Origin: Phycobacter azelaicus
GTDB taxonomy: Bacteria; Pseudomonadota; Alphaproteobacteria; Rhodobacterales; Rhodobacteraceae
Direction of reading: 5' to 3'
Length of the DNA stretch: 64,000 nucleotides
Assembly: GCF_014884385.1 (NCBI RefSeq)
Contig: NZ_WKFH01000003.1
Location: 3,318,001-3,382,000 of the forward strand
Part shown: piece by piece, positions 24,873 to 34,083 of the stretch
Position numbering within the stretch: the stretch's first letter is position 1
Layout: every line of letters begins with the position of its first letter
Position numbers and translations under genes: made by a program
The notes under the pieces: generated by a model
Databases searched by the model: none
Told to the model about the DNA's origin: nothing
Seen by the model: the letters and a program-made list of their open reading frames with translations, nothing else

Positions 24873-27854
24873 TCAACTGCCCAAAGACCACCATCCCCGG
24901 CGCTTCGGCTTTGGCGGGCTTTCCGGATCAGGACCCGGAGCCGCGTCAGCGTCGGCTGTGACGAGCTCTGGCTCAGACCGCTCAGCCGTTTCCGGCTCCG
25001 GCTGCGTTGGGGTCTCGGCGACGGCCTCTGCGACAGCTTCCGTTGCGGGTTCAGCGACATCCTCTGACGCCTGTGCTTCGCCAGCAGCGTCGCTATCATC
25101 TTTGGCAGCAGGCTCAACGGTCGTTGCTTCATCGGCCGCTTCTTCGGAGGGGGCTACACTCTCGATCTCAGCGACCTCGGCGCCCTGCTCCTTGGCATTG
25201 CCCGACTGAGGGGCAGTGGTGCCTTCTTCTGCAATGGCGTCGCTCTCAGCTTCAGCAGCCTCCGGCGCGGGCGCATCTTCGGGCGTGTTGGGGTCAGCCG
25301 TGCCTTGCTCCGCCTCCTTTGCCTCTGCCTCGGTGCCTGAGTCAGCTTCCTTGTCGGCAGGCTTGCGGCTCCGGCTGCGACGCTTACGCGTTTTCTTCTT
25401 CGGCTTATCCTCCGCTTCAGAAGTGGCGTCTTCGCCATTATCGGCCTCAGCTGCTTCCTTCTGGTCCGCTACGGGCTGATCCGCTTGCTCAGCGCCTTCG
25501 CCAGCCTTTTGCTCAGGATCACTTTTCTGCTCTTCGGCGTCAGAGCCGTTCTCACCATTGCCCGCCTCAGGCGCACCGGATTTCCGGCGCCGCCGACGAC
25601 GACGCTTTCGCTTGGGCTTGGTATCTTCGTCAGTGTCAGGCTGCGCATCCTCAGCACCGCTTGTGTTCGCAGCATCTGCAGCCGTTTCATCCGCGTCCAC
25701 CTCATCCATGATAGAGGTGTCGACAGACACCACAGGAGCTGCGGCCACAGGCACTGCGCGAGAGGCGGTCTTGAACTTTTCAAGTTCGAAATCCGGGCTA
25801 ACGAGGTGAACATCACCTTCGATCCGCACCGACATGCCATAACGCGCTTCGATCTGCGCAATATGATCCCGCTTCTGGTTCATCAGATAGTTGGCGATCG
25901 CAACAGGGCATTTCACCAGAACCTCGCGTGAACGACGGCGGGTGCCTTCTTCCTCGATCTGGCGCAGGATCGACAACGCAAGGGAATCGTCCGAACGGAT
26001 CAGGCCAGTTCCATGGCAATGGGGACATGGCGCGGTCGTTGCCTCGATCATGCCGGGACGCAGACGCTGGCGTGACATTTCCATCAGACCAAAGCCCGAG
26101 ATCCGGCCAACCTGAATGCGGGCGCGGTCGGTCTTCAGCTTGTCCTTCATACGCTTTTCGACAGCGGCATTATTCTTGCGCTCGTCCATGTCGATGAAGT
26201 CGATGACGATAAGGCCAGCAAGGTCGCGCAGACGCAGCTGGCGCGCCACCTCTTCAGCGGCCTCCAGATTGGTCTTGAGCGCGGTCTCCTCGATCGAGGC
26301 TTCCTTGGTGGCGCGGCCCGAGTTCACGTCGATGGCCACCAGAGCTTCGGTCACGCCAATCACGATATAGCCGCCGGATTTCAACTGCACCGTCGGGTTG
26401 AACATACCGGCCAGGTAGCTTTCCACCTGGTAGCGCGCAAAGAGCGGCAGTGACTCGTTGTAGTTCTTCACGTTCTTGGCGTGGGACGGCATGATCATCT
26501 TCATGAAGTCCTTGGCGATGCGGTAACCGCGCTCGCCTTCGACCAGAACCTCATCGATCTCCCGGTTATATAGATCGCGGATCGACCGTTTGATCAGGTC
26601 GCCCTCTTCATAGATCTTGGCCGGCGCGATAGATTTCAGGGTCAGCTCGCGGATCTGCTCCCACAAACGCTGCAGATATTCATAGTCGCGCTTAATCTCG
26701 GCCTTGGTGCGCTTGGCACCGGCGGTGCGCACAATGAGGCCCGCGCCCTGTGGCACGTCCAGCTCGGCCGCGATGTCCTTCAGTTTTTTGCGGTCGGCGG
26801 CGTTTGTGATCTTGCGGCTGATGCCGCCACCACGGGCGGTGTTGGGCATCAAGACGCAGTAGCGGCCCGCCAAAGACAGGTAAGTGGTGAGAGCCGCGCC
26901 CTTATTGCCACGCTCTTCCTTGACCACCTGCACCAGCAGGACCTGACGGACCTTGATGACCTCCTGGATCTTGTAACGACGCGGACGCGGTTTGCGCGGC
27001 GGGCGGATGTCCTCGCTGTCGTCGTCGTCGGCAACGGATTCTATGCTTTCATCCTTGGAGGCCGCATCGGATTTCTTTTCTCCGTCTTCGTCATCGTCCT
27101 CTTCGGCGACATCAGAACTGCCGTTCGCAGCACCGTCTTCTGTAGGCTCGGACGTCGCATCCTCAGCCGCATCTGCCTCAGCGCGTTTTTCCTCGACCGC
27201 CGCGTCTGCAGTCTCGGCAGTTTCCGGCGCCGCCTCTTCGCCCTGAGGCTCCTCAACCGGGGTTTCGGCGACACGCTCCATCGGCGAGGTTCCTTCCGGC
27301 ACCTCTGCCAGCTTGTCCTCTCCGCTCGCGTCATCGCTGGTCAGATCGATGGTCTCCATGCCGGCGATCTCGCCGCCACCCACGAGCTGATCAATCTCAA
27401 CACCCGCCTGCGCGCTATCGGCGGAGGACGTGTCGACCTCTTTGGTCTCAATCGCATCCGATGATTTTGCCGAAGCAGCCTTGCTGCGAGACGACTTCCG
27501 ACCGCGAGAGCGGGACCGTGAGGGCTTTTCCTCTTCAGCCTCATCCCTGGCACGCATCGCTTCGGCGTAGGCGCGCTCTTCCTCCATCAACGCCTCACGG
27601 TCAGCGACGGGGATCTGATAGTAGTCGGGATGTATCTCAGAAAATGCAAGGAAGCCATGACGGTTGCCGCCATAGTCCACGAATGCCGCCTGAAGCGACG
27701 GTTCGACCCGGGTTACCTTTGCGAGATAGATATTGCCAGCAAGCTGGCGTTTATTTTCGGATTCAAAATCGAATTCTTCAACCTTGTTTCCGTCGACCAC
27801 CACAACGCGGGTTTCTTCCGCGTGGGTGGCATCGATAAGCATCTTCTTGGCCAT
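24873..27854 (-). CDS. rne: Ribonuclease E
   Basis: A 993-residue endoribonuclease and degradosome scaffold. The S1 RNA-binding domain starts at about 35 but is split by a roughly 200-residue acidic, low-complexity insertion (about 90-290), a known trait of alphaproteobacterial RNase E. Catalytic-domain aspartates lie in AIDVNSGR (about 506) and IVIDFIDMDER (about 551). The zinc-link CPHCHGTG is near 611. The C-terminal 290 residues are disordered, rich in Glu/Ala with several Arg blocks (KRKRRRRRRRK) that fit RNA or partner binding. It cleaves AU-rich single-stranded RNA in mRNA decay and rRNA/tRNA processing. A 520-nt spacer upstream with a candidate promoter suggests a long 5' leader. Confidence 0.97.
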   Translation of the reverse strand: MAKKMLIDATHAEETRVVVVDGNKVEEFDFESENKRQLAGNIYLAKVTRVEPSLQAAFVDYGGNRHGFLAFSEIHPDYYQIPVADREALMEEERAYAEAMRARDEAEEEKPSRSRSRGRKSSRSKAASAKSSDAIETKEVDTSSADSAQAGVEIDQLVGGGEIAGMETIDLTSDDASGEDKLAEVPEGTSPMERVAETPVEEPQGEEAAPETAETADAAVEEKRAEADAAEDATSEPTEDGAANGSSDVAEEDDDEDGEKKSDAASKDESIESVADDDDSEDIRPPRKPRPRRYKIQEVIKVRQVLLVQVVKEERGNKGAALTTYLSLAGRYCVLMPNTARGGGISRKITNAADRKKLKDIAAELDVPQGAGLIVRTAGAKRTKAEIKRDYEYLQRLWEQIRELTLKSIAPAKIYEEGDLIKRSIRDLYNREIDEVLVEGERGYRIAKDFMKMIMPSHAKNVKNYNESLPLFARYQVESYLAGMFNPTVQLKSGGYIVIGVTEALVAIDVNSGRATKEASIEETALKTNLEAAEEVARQLRLRDLAGLIVIDFIDMDERKNNAAVEKRMKDKLKTDRARIQVGRISGFGLMEMSRQRLRPGMIEATTAPCPHCHGTGLIRSDDSLALSILRQIEEEGTRRRSREVLVKCPVAIANYLMNQKRDHIAQIEARYGMSVRIEGDVHLVSPDFELEKFKTASRAVPVAAAPVVSVDTSIMDEVDADETAADAANTSGAEDAQPDTDEDTKPKRKRRRRRRRKSGAPEAGNGENGSDAEEQKSDPEQKAGEGAEQADQPVADQKEAAEADNGEDATSEAEDKPKKKTRKRRSRSRKPADKEADSGTEAEAKEAEQGTADPNTPEDAPAPEAAEAESDAIAEEGTTAPQSGNAKEQGAEVAEIESVAPSEEAADEATTVEPAAKDDSDAAGEAQASEDVAEPATEAVAEAVAETPTQPEPETAERSEPELVTADADAAPGPDPESPPKPKRRGWWSLGS

Positions 27855-28230
27855 GTGTCCTTAGTGCACCTGCCCAGTGCAAACGGAGGCCTCCCTCTTC
27901 CAGGGGGCCGCGCATGTCTTGGGGGGTGTCTTGTCAGGGCGATATCAGACGTCGCGCCGCAGGGCAGGATCCCGGAACGTCTGTCCGGCCCTTTGTCCTG
28001 TATGCTCTTGGCTCGCGCGCGCGTCATCGCGGTTCTTCTCCGACAGGTGGGATATCCCGAACCCTGCCATGTTATTCCTTCCCGGCGATCCCGGAAGAGG
28101 TGTTTGGCTGCCCCGTTTGCCGGGACAAATCGGTCTGCTCCTGCTTTCTCGGTTCATGCCGGACAAAAGGAAGGCGCAGCGAATCTCATATGGGGTGGCG
28201 CGATAAACACGCAGAAACCCTGTTTATCCA
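27855..28230 (-). other. Probable 5' leader of rne
   Basis: About 376 nt lie between the rne start codon and a candidate promoter. No protein gene is supported here; the short frames lack ribosome binding sites. In enterobacteria the rne transcript has a leader of about this length, through which RNase E limits its own synthesis. That the same happens here is an inference. Confidence 0.45.
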
Positions 28231-28259
28231 CCATAAGGCCTGTCGCTGGGAAATGACAA
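28231..28259 (-). promoter_or_regulatory. Candidate sigma-70 promoter for rne
   Basis: On the minus strand, TTGTCA (complement of 28254-28259) and TTATGG (complement of 28231-28236) are separated by exactly 17 nt. The -35 hexamer is one mismatch pair from consensus and the -10 is weaker. Transcription would start near 28224. Confidence 0.45.
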
Positions 28260-28322
28260 TGGCCATTCGCAACAGGCACTCGTGAAAGTGTAAACTATTC
28301 TGTTTTACGTGGAAACGGTTAA

Positions 28323-28346
28323 CAAAAGCAGGAAAACCTGCTTTTG
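28323..28346 (-). terminator. Hairpin terminator after dctD
   Basis: A perfect 10-bp stem, CAAAAGCAGG with CCTGCTTTTG, encloses a 4-nt loop. It lies 31 nt past the dctD stop. Read on the minus strand it ends in CTTTTGTT, so the T-tract is partly in the stem. It could also act on the plus strand. Confidence 0.7.
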
Positions 28347-28376
28347 ACGCTCAACTACCCCTTCTGGGGGCGACGA

Positions 28377-29714
28377 TCAGCCAAGATAGTCAGACCGCTG
28401 CAAACCGTATTTTGCCATTTTCTCGTTTAGGGTCCGGCGCGGCAGGCACAGTTCGTCCATCACCGATGCAATGGAGCCCTTGTGGCGGCGCATCGTGTTA
28501 TCAATCAGCATGCGCTCAAAGGCTTCGACGTATTCCTTGAGCGGCTTACCCTCGGTGGTCATGACCGGTTGCATCTCATCGTGATCCGACATCAGGAGCG
28601 AGGCAATCGTTCCCGATCCGCGGCGCGATTGTAGAACGGCGCGTTCGGCCACGTTGATGAGCTGCCTCACATTGCCGGGCCAGGGCGCCTGCAACAGCTG
28701 GGCGGCTTCCTGTGCCGTGACCTGAGGCGCATCACAGCCATACTCCTCGGCAAATTGCTCACTGAAACGGGTAAAAAGCGTTAGAATATCCTCACCGCGC
28801 TGGCGTAGGGGCGGCACGGTGATGCGCAGGGCTGCAAGGCGGTAGAACAGGTCGGGGCGCAGTGCATCCTCGCAAGTCTTGCCTGCTTCTTGCAGGTTTG
28901 AAATCGCGATGATCCGGGTTTCGCCAGGCGTGCCCTGCTCGTTGATCACACTCAGGAGTTTCGCCTGCAAGGTTTCGCTCAATGCCTCGACATCCTCAAG
29001 GACCAGCGTGCCGCCGCGGGCCTCTTCGATGGCCGGAAGCATGCTGTCCTCGGGCTGCATCGGCCCGAAAAGGCGCTTGGCGAGAGCGTCCTCTTCCAGC
29101 GCCGCGCAGGAAATCAGCACGAACTTTTTACCGGCGCGGCTGCCGACGGCATGCAGCGCATGGGCCACCAGCGTCTTTCCGGTGCCGGTCTCACCATCGA
29201 TCAGAACATGACCGTCCGCCTGGCCGAGATCCAAAATGTCTTCGCGCAAGCGCTCCATCACCGGGCTCATGCCGATCAGTTTCTTCATGATCTGACCACC
29301 GTCCGACAATTCACGCCGAAGGGCCCGATTGTCTAGCGTCAAACGACGCGAGTTCGTTGCGCGCTTGGCAAGTTCAGACATGCGATCTGGGTTGAAGGGT
29401 TTCTCAAGGAAATCAAAGGCGCCGACCCGCATCGCCTCTACAGCCATGGGCACGTCCCCGTGGCCGGTGATCATAATCACAGGCAAGGCACTGTCGCTCC
29501 CCATGAGCTTCTTCAGAAATTGCATACCGTCCATGCCGGGCATTTTGATATCCGAGATGACAATGCCGGGATAATCCGAGCCCAGAACCTTCAGCGCATC
29601 TTCGGCGCTGGCGAAGGTTTCCGTGTCATAGCCGGAAAGGGCCAGCCATTGGCTGATGGACTGACGCATATCCTGTTCATCGTCCACGATCGCGATTTTC
29701 ATAGCCTGTGCCAT
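28377..29714 (-). CDS. dctD: C4-dicarboxylate response regulator DctD, degenerate AAA+ domain
   Basis: This 445-residue regulator has a receiver domain (phosphoacceptor Asp near 54 in IVISDIKMPG), an AAA+ domain with Walker A GETGTGKT near 175, and a C-terminal Fis-type helix-turn-helix (SIASVMDELCLPRRTLNEKM). Where sigma-54 activators carry GAFTGA, this one reads RLFGPMQPEDSMLP; Walker B reads LVLEDVEAL with the usual Asp-Glu replaced by Glu-Asp. It may therefore not work with sigma-54. The ATG at 29714 has GGAGAG; an ATG at 29744 overlapping the dctB stop is the alternative start. It forms a two-component pair with dctB. Confidence 0.92.
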   Translation of the reverse strand: MAQAMKIAIVDDEQDMRQSISQWLALSGYDTETFASAEDALKVLGSDYPGIVISDIKMPGMDGMQFLKKLMGSDSALPVIMITGHGDVPMAVEAMRVGAFDFLEKPFNPDRMSELAKRATNSRRLTLDNRALRRELSDGGQIMKKLIGMSPVMERLREDILDLGQADGHVLIDGETGTGKTLVAHALHAVGSRAGKKFVLISCAALEEDALAKRLFGPMQPEDSMLPAIEEARGGTLVLEDVEALSETLQAKLLSVINEQGTPGETRIIAISNLQEAGKTCEDALRPDLFYRLAALRITVPPLRQRGEDILTLFTRFSEQFAEEYGCDAPQVTAQEAAQLLQAPWPGNVRQLINVAERAVLQSRRGSGTIASLLMSDHDEMQPVMTTEGKPLKEYVEAFERMLIDNTMRRHKGSIASVMDELCLPRRTLNEKMAKYGLQRSDYLG

Positions 29715-29740
29715 AATGGCCTCTCCATCCTTGATCCCGC

Positions 29741-31525
29741 TCATTCTGCGGCTTCGATCCCTTCAACCAGGACCGGCAATTGCATTTCAAACACGGCGCC
29801 GCCGTTCTGCCCGTTGCGTGCGATCAGCCGCCCGCCAAGGTCGTTCACGATCCCCGAGGAAATCGCAAGACCCAAGCCAACCCCGTCACCGGGCTGCTTG
29901 GTCGTGTAGAAGGGTTCGAACAGGTTATCGAAATCCTTGATCCCTGCCCCGTTGTCACGCACTGAAAGAGTCGCTGTTTCACCTGCCGCCAGCAGGATCT
30001 CAACCTCAGGGTCTTCCACAGATTTGGTGGCATCAAGGGCATTGCGCAAGAGGTTGACCATCACCTGTTCCAGCCGCATCCTGTCACCCATCACATAAAC
30101 AGGTTCCTCGGGCAGGATCCGGGTAATCTTGACCTGTCTCTGGCGCAGCTGCGGCTCCATCATCGACAGGGATGAAGCGAGCGCATCCCCCATGTTCACT
30201 GGGGCAAAGGCATCCCCAGCCTTGCGCGCATAGGATTTGAGCTGCCGAGTGATCGCGCCCATCCGCTCGATCAGATCATCGATGCGCCCGAAGGAGGCCA
30301 ACGCCTCTTCTGGACGATTGCGATTGAGCAACAGACGCGCCCCGGCAAGGTAGGTCTTCATCGCCGCAAGCGGCTGATTTAGCTCATGGCTGACCGCAGC
30401 CGACATCTCGCCAAGCGCGGCAAGTTTCGAGCTTTGCGCGAGGCTCTGCTCGGCCACTGCGAGCGTCTCTTGCACCCTTTCCCGTTCGGCAATTTCCCGC
30501 TGCAGCCGAGCGTTCAATACGCGAAGCTCTGCCGACTCGCGCTGGAACAGCGCCATGCGCAGCGCCGTCTTCCGGCTGAGGGCGTAGAAGGCGAGCGCCA
30601 GAAGGATGGCGAATCCCATGATCTCAAGCGCCAGAACCGCGTTCACCTTTTCCCGGATTGAGGCATAGGTAGTGAAAGATGTCAGCCGCCAACCCTGAAA
30701 CGGTACGCGGGTTTCAAGCCGCATGACAGCTTCGCCCTGAAGGTAGGCATCCGCCGGCAGAACGGTCCAATCCGCCGTGGCACGGATCGCGCGCTGGATA
30801 GCGCCTTCGGGGGTCTGCACGCGCAGCGCATCACGCTCTTCCTTGCCACGCCAGCGTGCCTCTGTCGCAAGGATGATCCGGCCGGTGCTGTCACTGACCA
30901 TGACCGCGTCGGAAATCCCGGCCCAGGCCCGTTCAAATTTCTGAAGATCGACCTCGATCACTATGACGCCGAGCGTGCCAGTCGTATCCACCACGCGCCG
31001 CGAATAGGTGAAGCGATAGCCGCCCACCTCGCGCTCGATCACCGAGAATACCGTCGCCTTGGAGCGAACCGCATCCACGAAATAGGCCGCATTGCGATGC
31101 GTTTCCCCAAGCCTGTTGCGGTTTGTCGCTGCGACTGTGCGCCCATCGCTGGCCAAGAGCATGATCGAGGCCGCGCCGATTTCCTCGACAAAGGAAATGA
31201 GCCGCTGAGTGGACAAGGAGAAATCCTGGCTTTGCAGTGCCGCGATCAAAGCCTGATCGCGCGCCAGCAGTTGCGGAACAATCGCGTGACGGCGCAATTC
31301 GCTGACCAGGTTGCCAGAATAGAGGGCCAAACGCAGTTCCGCCCGATTCCGCGTGCTTTCGGTGAAACGGTCACTCAGCATGCGGTTGGTTACCCAGACC
31401 GTAGTCCCGGCAATGACCATGAACAAAAGCAGCCCAAGACGCGCACGCCAGGAGATCGTTCCCGACCGGGTGGCGGGGCGTCGTTTGGTCGTGGCGCGTG
31501 CAGAGGGGTCAGGCGAAGCGGACAT
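29741..31525 (-). CDS. dctB: C4-dicarboxylate sensor histidine kinase DctB
   Basis: This 594-residue membrane kinase has two transmembrane helices (about 28-48 and 300-325) around a periplasmic PAS/Cache sensor domain. A coiled coil (about 340-370, ESAELRVLNARLQREIAE) leads to the HisKA domain with phospho-His near 377 in SHELNQPLAAMKTY, and to the HATPase domain with N-box LLRNALDA and G-boxes DNGAGIKD and GVGLGLAIS. DctB senses succinate, fumarate or malate outside and phosphorylates DctD. It lies 36 nt after purQ on the same strand; no dct transporter gene is in this window. Confidence 0.94.
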   Translation of the reverse strand: MSASPDPSARATTKRRPATRSGTISWRARLGLLLFMVIAGTTVWVTNRMLSDRFTESTRNRAELRLALYSGNLVSELRRHAIVPQLLARDQALIAALQSQDFSLSTQRLISFVEEIGAASIMLLASDGRTVAATNRNRLGETHRNAAYFVDAVRSKATVFSVIEREVGGYRFTYSRRVVDTTGTLGVIVIEVDLQKFERAWAGISDAVMVSDSTGRIILATEARWRGKEERDALRVQTPEGAIQRAIRATADWTVLPADAYLQGEAVMRLETRVPFQGWRLTSFTTYASIREKVNAVLALEIMGFAILLALAFYALSRKTALRMALFQRESAELRVLNARLQREIAERERVQETLAVAEQSLAQSSKLAALGEMSAAVSHELNQPLAAMKTYLAGARLLLNRNRPEEALASFGRIDDLIERMGAITRQLKSYARKAGDAFAPVNMGDALASSLSMMEPQLRQRQVKITRILPEEPVYVMGDRMRLEQVMVNLLRNALDATKSVEDPEVEILLAAGETATLSVRDNGAGIKDFDNLFEPFYTTKQPGDGVGLGLAISSGIVNDLGGRLIARNGQNGGAVFEMQLPVLVEGIEAAE

Positions 31526-31561
31526 GGCGTGAATCTATTGCGCCAGCCCGCCAGCCTCAAG

Positions 31562-32230
31562 TCATGCTGTCGTGACCATACCCGCCAATGCGCGGAAGAC
31601 TGCCGTTCCGTCTGTGCCACCGTGCCCTTCATCGGCTGCACGTTCCGGGTGGGGCATCATGCCCAACACCCGGCGGTTCTCGGAGAGAATACCGGCGATA
31701 TCCGCGACCGAGCCGTTCGGATTGTCAACATAGGTGAAGGCGACGCGGTCCTGATCCTGCAGCGCTGCCACAGTGTCACCATCAGCAAAATAGTTGCCAT
31801 CATGGTGCGCGATCGGAATGCCGATCACATCCCCGGCGCTGTAACCTTCGGTAAAGACACTGCTGGAGGTTTCAACCTTCAGATCGACCGTGCGGCAGAT
31901 ATATTTCAGCCCGGCATTGCGCAGCAGCGCCCCTGGCAGGATGCCCGTCTCGGTCAGGATCTGGAAGCCATTGCAGATCCCGATGGCATAGCCACCGCGA
32001 TTGGCGTGATCCACGACCGCCTGACAGATCGGCGACTGGGCCGCGATCGCGCCGCAGCGCAGGTAATCCCCGTAGGAGAAACCACCGGGGACGCCAACGA
32101 TATCCACGCCCGCGGGCAGCGCGCTGTCCTTGTGCCAGACCATGGACACGTCAAAACCGGCCTGCTCAAAGGCCACTGCTAGATCCCGGTCGCAGTTGGA
32201 TCCCGGAAAGACAACAACCGCCGCTTTCAT
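31562..32230 (-). CDS. purQ: Phosphoribosylformylglycinamidine synthase subunit PurQ
   Basis: This 222-residue class I glutamine amidotransferase subunit supplies ammonia for conversion of FGAR to FGAM in purine synthesis. The nucleophile cysteine sits in GICNGFQIL, and the His-Glu pair lies near the C-terminus (MMPHPERA). It overlaps purS by one base (TGATG), and acts in a complex with PurS and PurL; purL is not in the window. dctB follows closely downstream. Confidence 0.97.
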   Translation of the reverse strand: MKAAVVVFPGSNCDRDLAVAFEQAGFDVSMVWHKDSALPAGVDIVGVPGGFSYGDYLRCGAIAAQSPICQAVVDHANRGGYAIGICNGFQILTETGILPGALLRNAGLKYICRTVDLKVETSSSVFTEGYSAGDVIGIPIAHHDGNYFADGDTVAALQDQDRVAFTYVDNPNGSVADIAGILSENRRVLGMMPHPERAADEGHGGTDGTAVFRALAGMVTTA

Positions 32231-32460
32231 CAGACCATCTCGATGCTGTAGGATTCAATCACGGTGTTGGCGAGCAGCTTTTCGCACATCTCGGTCACAT
32301 CCGCCTCGGTGGCGCCTTCGGCGAGATCCAGATCGATAACCTTGCCTTGGCGCACCCCTTCGACCTTGTCAAAGCCCATTGCACCAAGCGCATGGCGCAC
32401 GGCCTCGCCCTGCGGGTCCAGAACTCCGTTTTTCAGCATCACATGCACCCGTGCCTTCAT
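32230..32460 (-). CDS. purS: Phosphoribosylformylglycinamidine synthase subunit PurS
   Basis: This 76-residue small subunit links PurQ and PurL in the three-part FGAM synthase. The pattern [20 protein letters not shown] is typical. A GAGGAAAG ribosome binding site precedes the ATG. It sits between purC and purQ. In the 79 nt after purC a 7-bp hairpin (AAAGCCC 32487-32493 with GGGCTTT 32500-32506) has no T-run on this strand, so it is more likely an intercistronic stem than a terminator. Confidence 0.96.
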   Translation of the reverse strand: MKARVHVMLKNGVLDPQGEAVRHALGAMGFDKVEGVRQGKVIDLDLAEGATEADVTEMCEKLLANTVIESYSIEMV

Positions 32461-32539
32461 CGCGTCTTTCCTCAGCTATCGATGGCAAAGCCCGGCAGTG
32501 GGCTTTTGTTTCAAGTCTCGTTTGCGCAGGCCGCACCAG

Positions 32540-33301
32540 TCAGTTGACCAGCGTCGGCTTTCCCGGCGCAGGCGGGTTGTTCGGCATCACGCCCAGGCGG
32601 CGCGCAACCTCGGTGTAAGCATCCGTCAGGCTGCCCAGGTCGCGGCGAAACACATCCTTGTCGAGCTTCTGGCCGGTCTCCACATCCCAAAGGCGGCAGC
32701 TATCGGGGCTGATCTCATCGGCGACGACAAGGCGCTGAAAGTCGCCTTCATACACGCGGCCGATCTCGATCTTGAAGTCCACCAGGCGAATGCCGACAGC
32801 CAACATAACGCCAGACAGGAAGTCATTGACCCTAAGCGCAAGACTCAGGATATCGTCCATATCCTGCTGGCTGGCCCAGCCGAAGGCAGCGATATGCTCT
32901 TCGGTCACCAGAGGATCACCCAGTGCGTCGTCCTTGTAGCAGTATTCCACGATGGGGCGCGGCAATTGCGTGCCCTCATCGATACCGAGGCGTTTTGAGA
33001 TGCTGCCGGCAGCATAGTTGCGCACAATGACCTCAAGCGGGATGATCTCGCAGCTGCGCACCAGCTGTTCGCGCATGTTGAGCCTTTTCAGGAAATGGGT
33101 CGGAACGCCGATCTGTCCCAGCCCTTGCATAAAGAACTCACTCAAAAGATTGTTCAGAACGCCTTTGCCCTCGATTACGTCCCGCTTTTCGGCGTTGAAC
33201 GCGGTGGCGTCGTCCTTGAAGTACTGCACGATGGTGCCCGGTTCGGGACCTTCATAAAGTGTCTTGGCCTTGCCTTCGTATATCTTCTTGCGACGTGCCA
33301 T
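32540..33301 (-). CDS. purC: SAICAR synthetase
   Basis: This 253-residue ATP-grasp-like enzyme joins aspartate to CAIR in purine synthesis. The start [18 protein letters not shown] is the normal family N-terminus; an upstream ATG at 33409 would add 36 unlikely residues. The signature segments [17 protein letters not shown] and [10 protein letters not shown] are present. It opens a purC-purS-purQ row on the minus strand and is divergent from the ATPase inhibitor gene at 33538. Confidence 0.97.
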   Translation of the reverse strand: MARRKKIYEGKAKTLYEGPEPGTIVQYFKDDATAFNAEKRDVIEGKGVLNNLLSEFFMQGLGQIGVPTHFLKRLNMREQLVRSCEIIPLEVIVRNYAAGSISKRLGIDEGTQLPRPIVEYCYKDDALGDPLVTEEHIAAFGWASQQDMDDILSLALRVNDFLSGVMLAVGIRLVDFKIEIGRVYEGDFQRLVVADEISPDSCRLWDVETGQKLDKDVFRRDLGSLTDAYTEVARRLGVMPNNPPAPGKPTLVN

Positions 33302-33537
33302 GAGGAGCCTTTCGGGGGTGCATGATGGGAATCCATCCCAGTATCTTGCCGCCGTCATAGTGCAAGCGACATTGCGCCGCAAGCGCGGCGCGCGGTCACA
33401 GCGGTCCATCCCTCATCCATATTGCCACGAGGCGAAGCTGCCGCGCGTTCGGGCGGCTATCGTTTCATCAAACTATTGCGCAACCGCTGCGAGCTACACA
33501 TATAATTGGAGGCAGACAGTCAAAACTGGAGAAACCC

Positions 33538-33855
33538 ATGACCACCTTTGACAACCGCGAACAGGCCTTTGAGGCAAAATATGCACATGATGAAGAAATG
33601 CAGTTCAAGGCTCAGGCACGCTGCAACAAGCTTCTTGGCCTTTGGGCCGCAGAAAAGCTTGGCAAATCGGGCTCGGATGCCGAGGATTATGCAAAAACCG
33701 TGGTCGTAGCAGACTTCGAAGAAGCCGGTCACGAAGACGTCGTTCGCAAGGTTGCTGCAGACCTGAACGATCTTGCAAGCGCAGACGAGATCCGCGCAAA
33801 GATGGCGGAGCTGCTTCCAAAGGCCAAGGAGCAGATCCTGTCAGAGGTAGGATGA
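33538..33855 (+). CDS. ATPase inhibitor subunit zeta (DUF1476)
   Basis: This 105-residue helical protein is of the DUF1476 family, known as the zeta inhibitor of F1Fo ATP synthase in Paracoccus and other alphaproteobacteria. It blocks ATP hydrolysis by inserting its N-terminus into F1. The inhibitory N-terminal region (FDNREQAFEAKYAHDEEMQF) and the helical bundle are intact. A GGAGAAA ribosome binding site precedes the ATG. It is a single gene; the mprF-like gene follows after 228 nt. Confidence 0.93.
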   Translation: MTTFDNREQAFEAKYAHDEEMQFKAQARCNKLLGLWAAEKLGKSGSDAEDYAKTVVVADFEEAGHEDVVRKVAADLNDLASADEIRAKMAELLPKAKEQILSEVG

Positions 33856-33937
33856 GCCGACGCCTGGGGCGTAACCGAACAGGACGCCCCACCCCGGACC
33901 CGACTGACTGCCGCGGCCGTCGTAGCTTAGTTCCATT

Positions 33938-33971
33938 TACCCTCATGCATTCTGTACCCTCATGCATTCTG
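33938..33971. repeat. Perfect tandem 17-bp direct repeat
   Basis: TACCCTCATGCATTCTG occurs twice without a spacer (33938-33954 and 33955-33971), each with an ATGCAT palindrome. The repeat lies 112 nt before the mprF-like start, in the spacer after the ATPase zeta gene. It could be a tandem operator or a recent slippage duplication. Confidence 0.9.
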
Positions 33972-34083
33972 GAAGTATCCAAATGCGCATATTTTGATGG
34001 TGTGCGCTGCAGCAAGCGTTAACCTCCAACCAATGTCTCGACGGTAAGCTACGTGCAAATTGCGCCTAGCAGCAGGGACTCTT

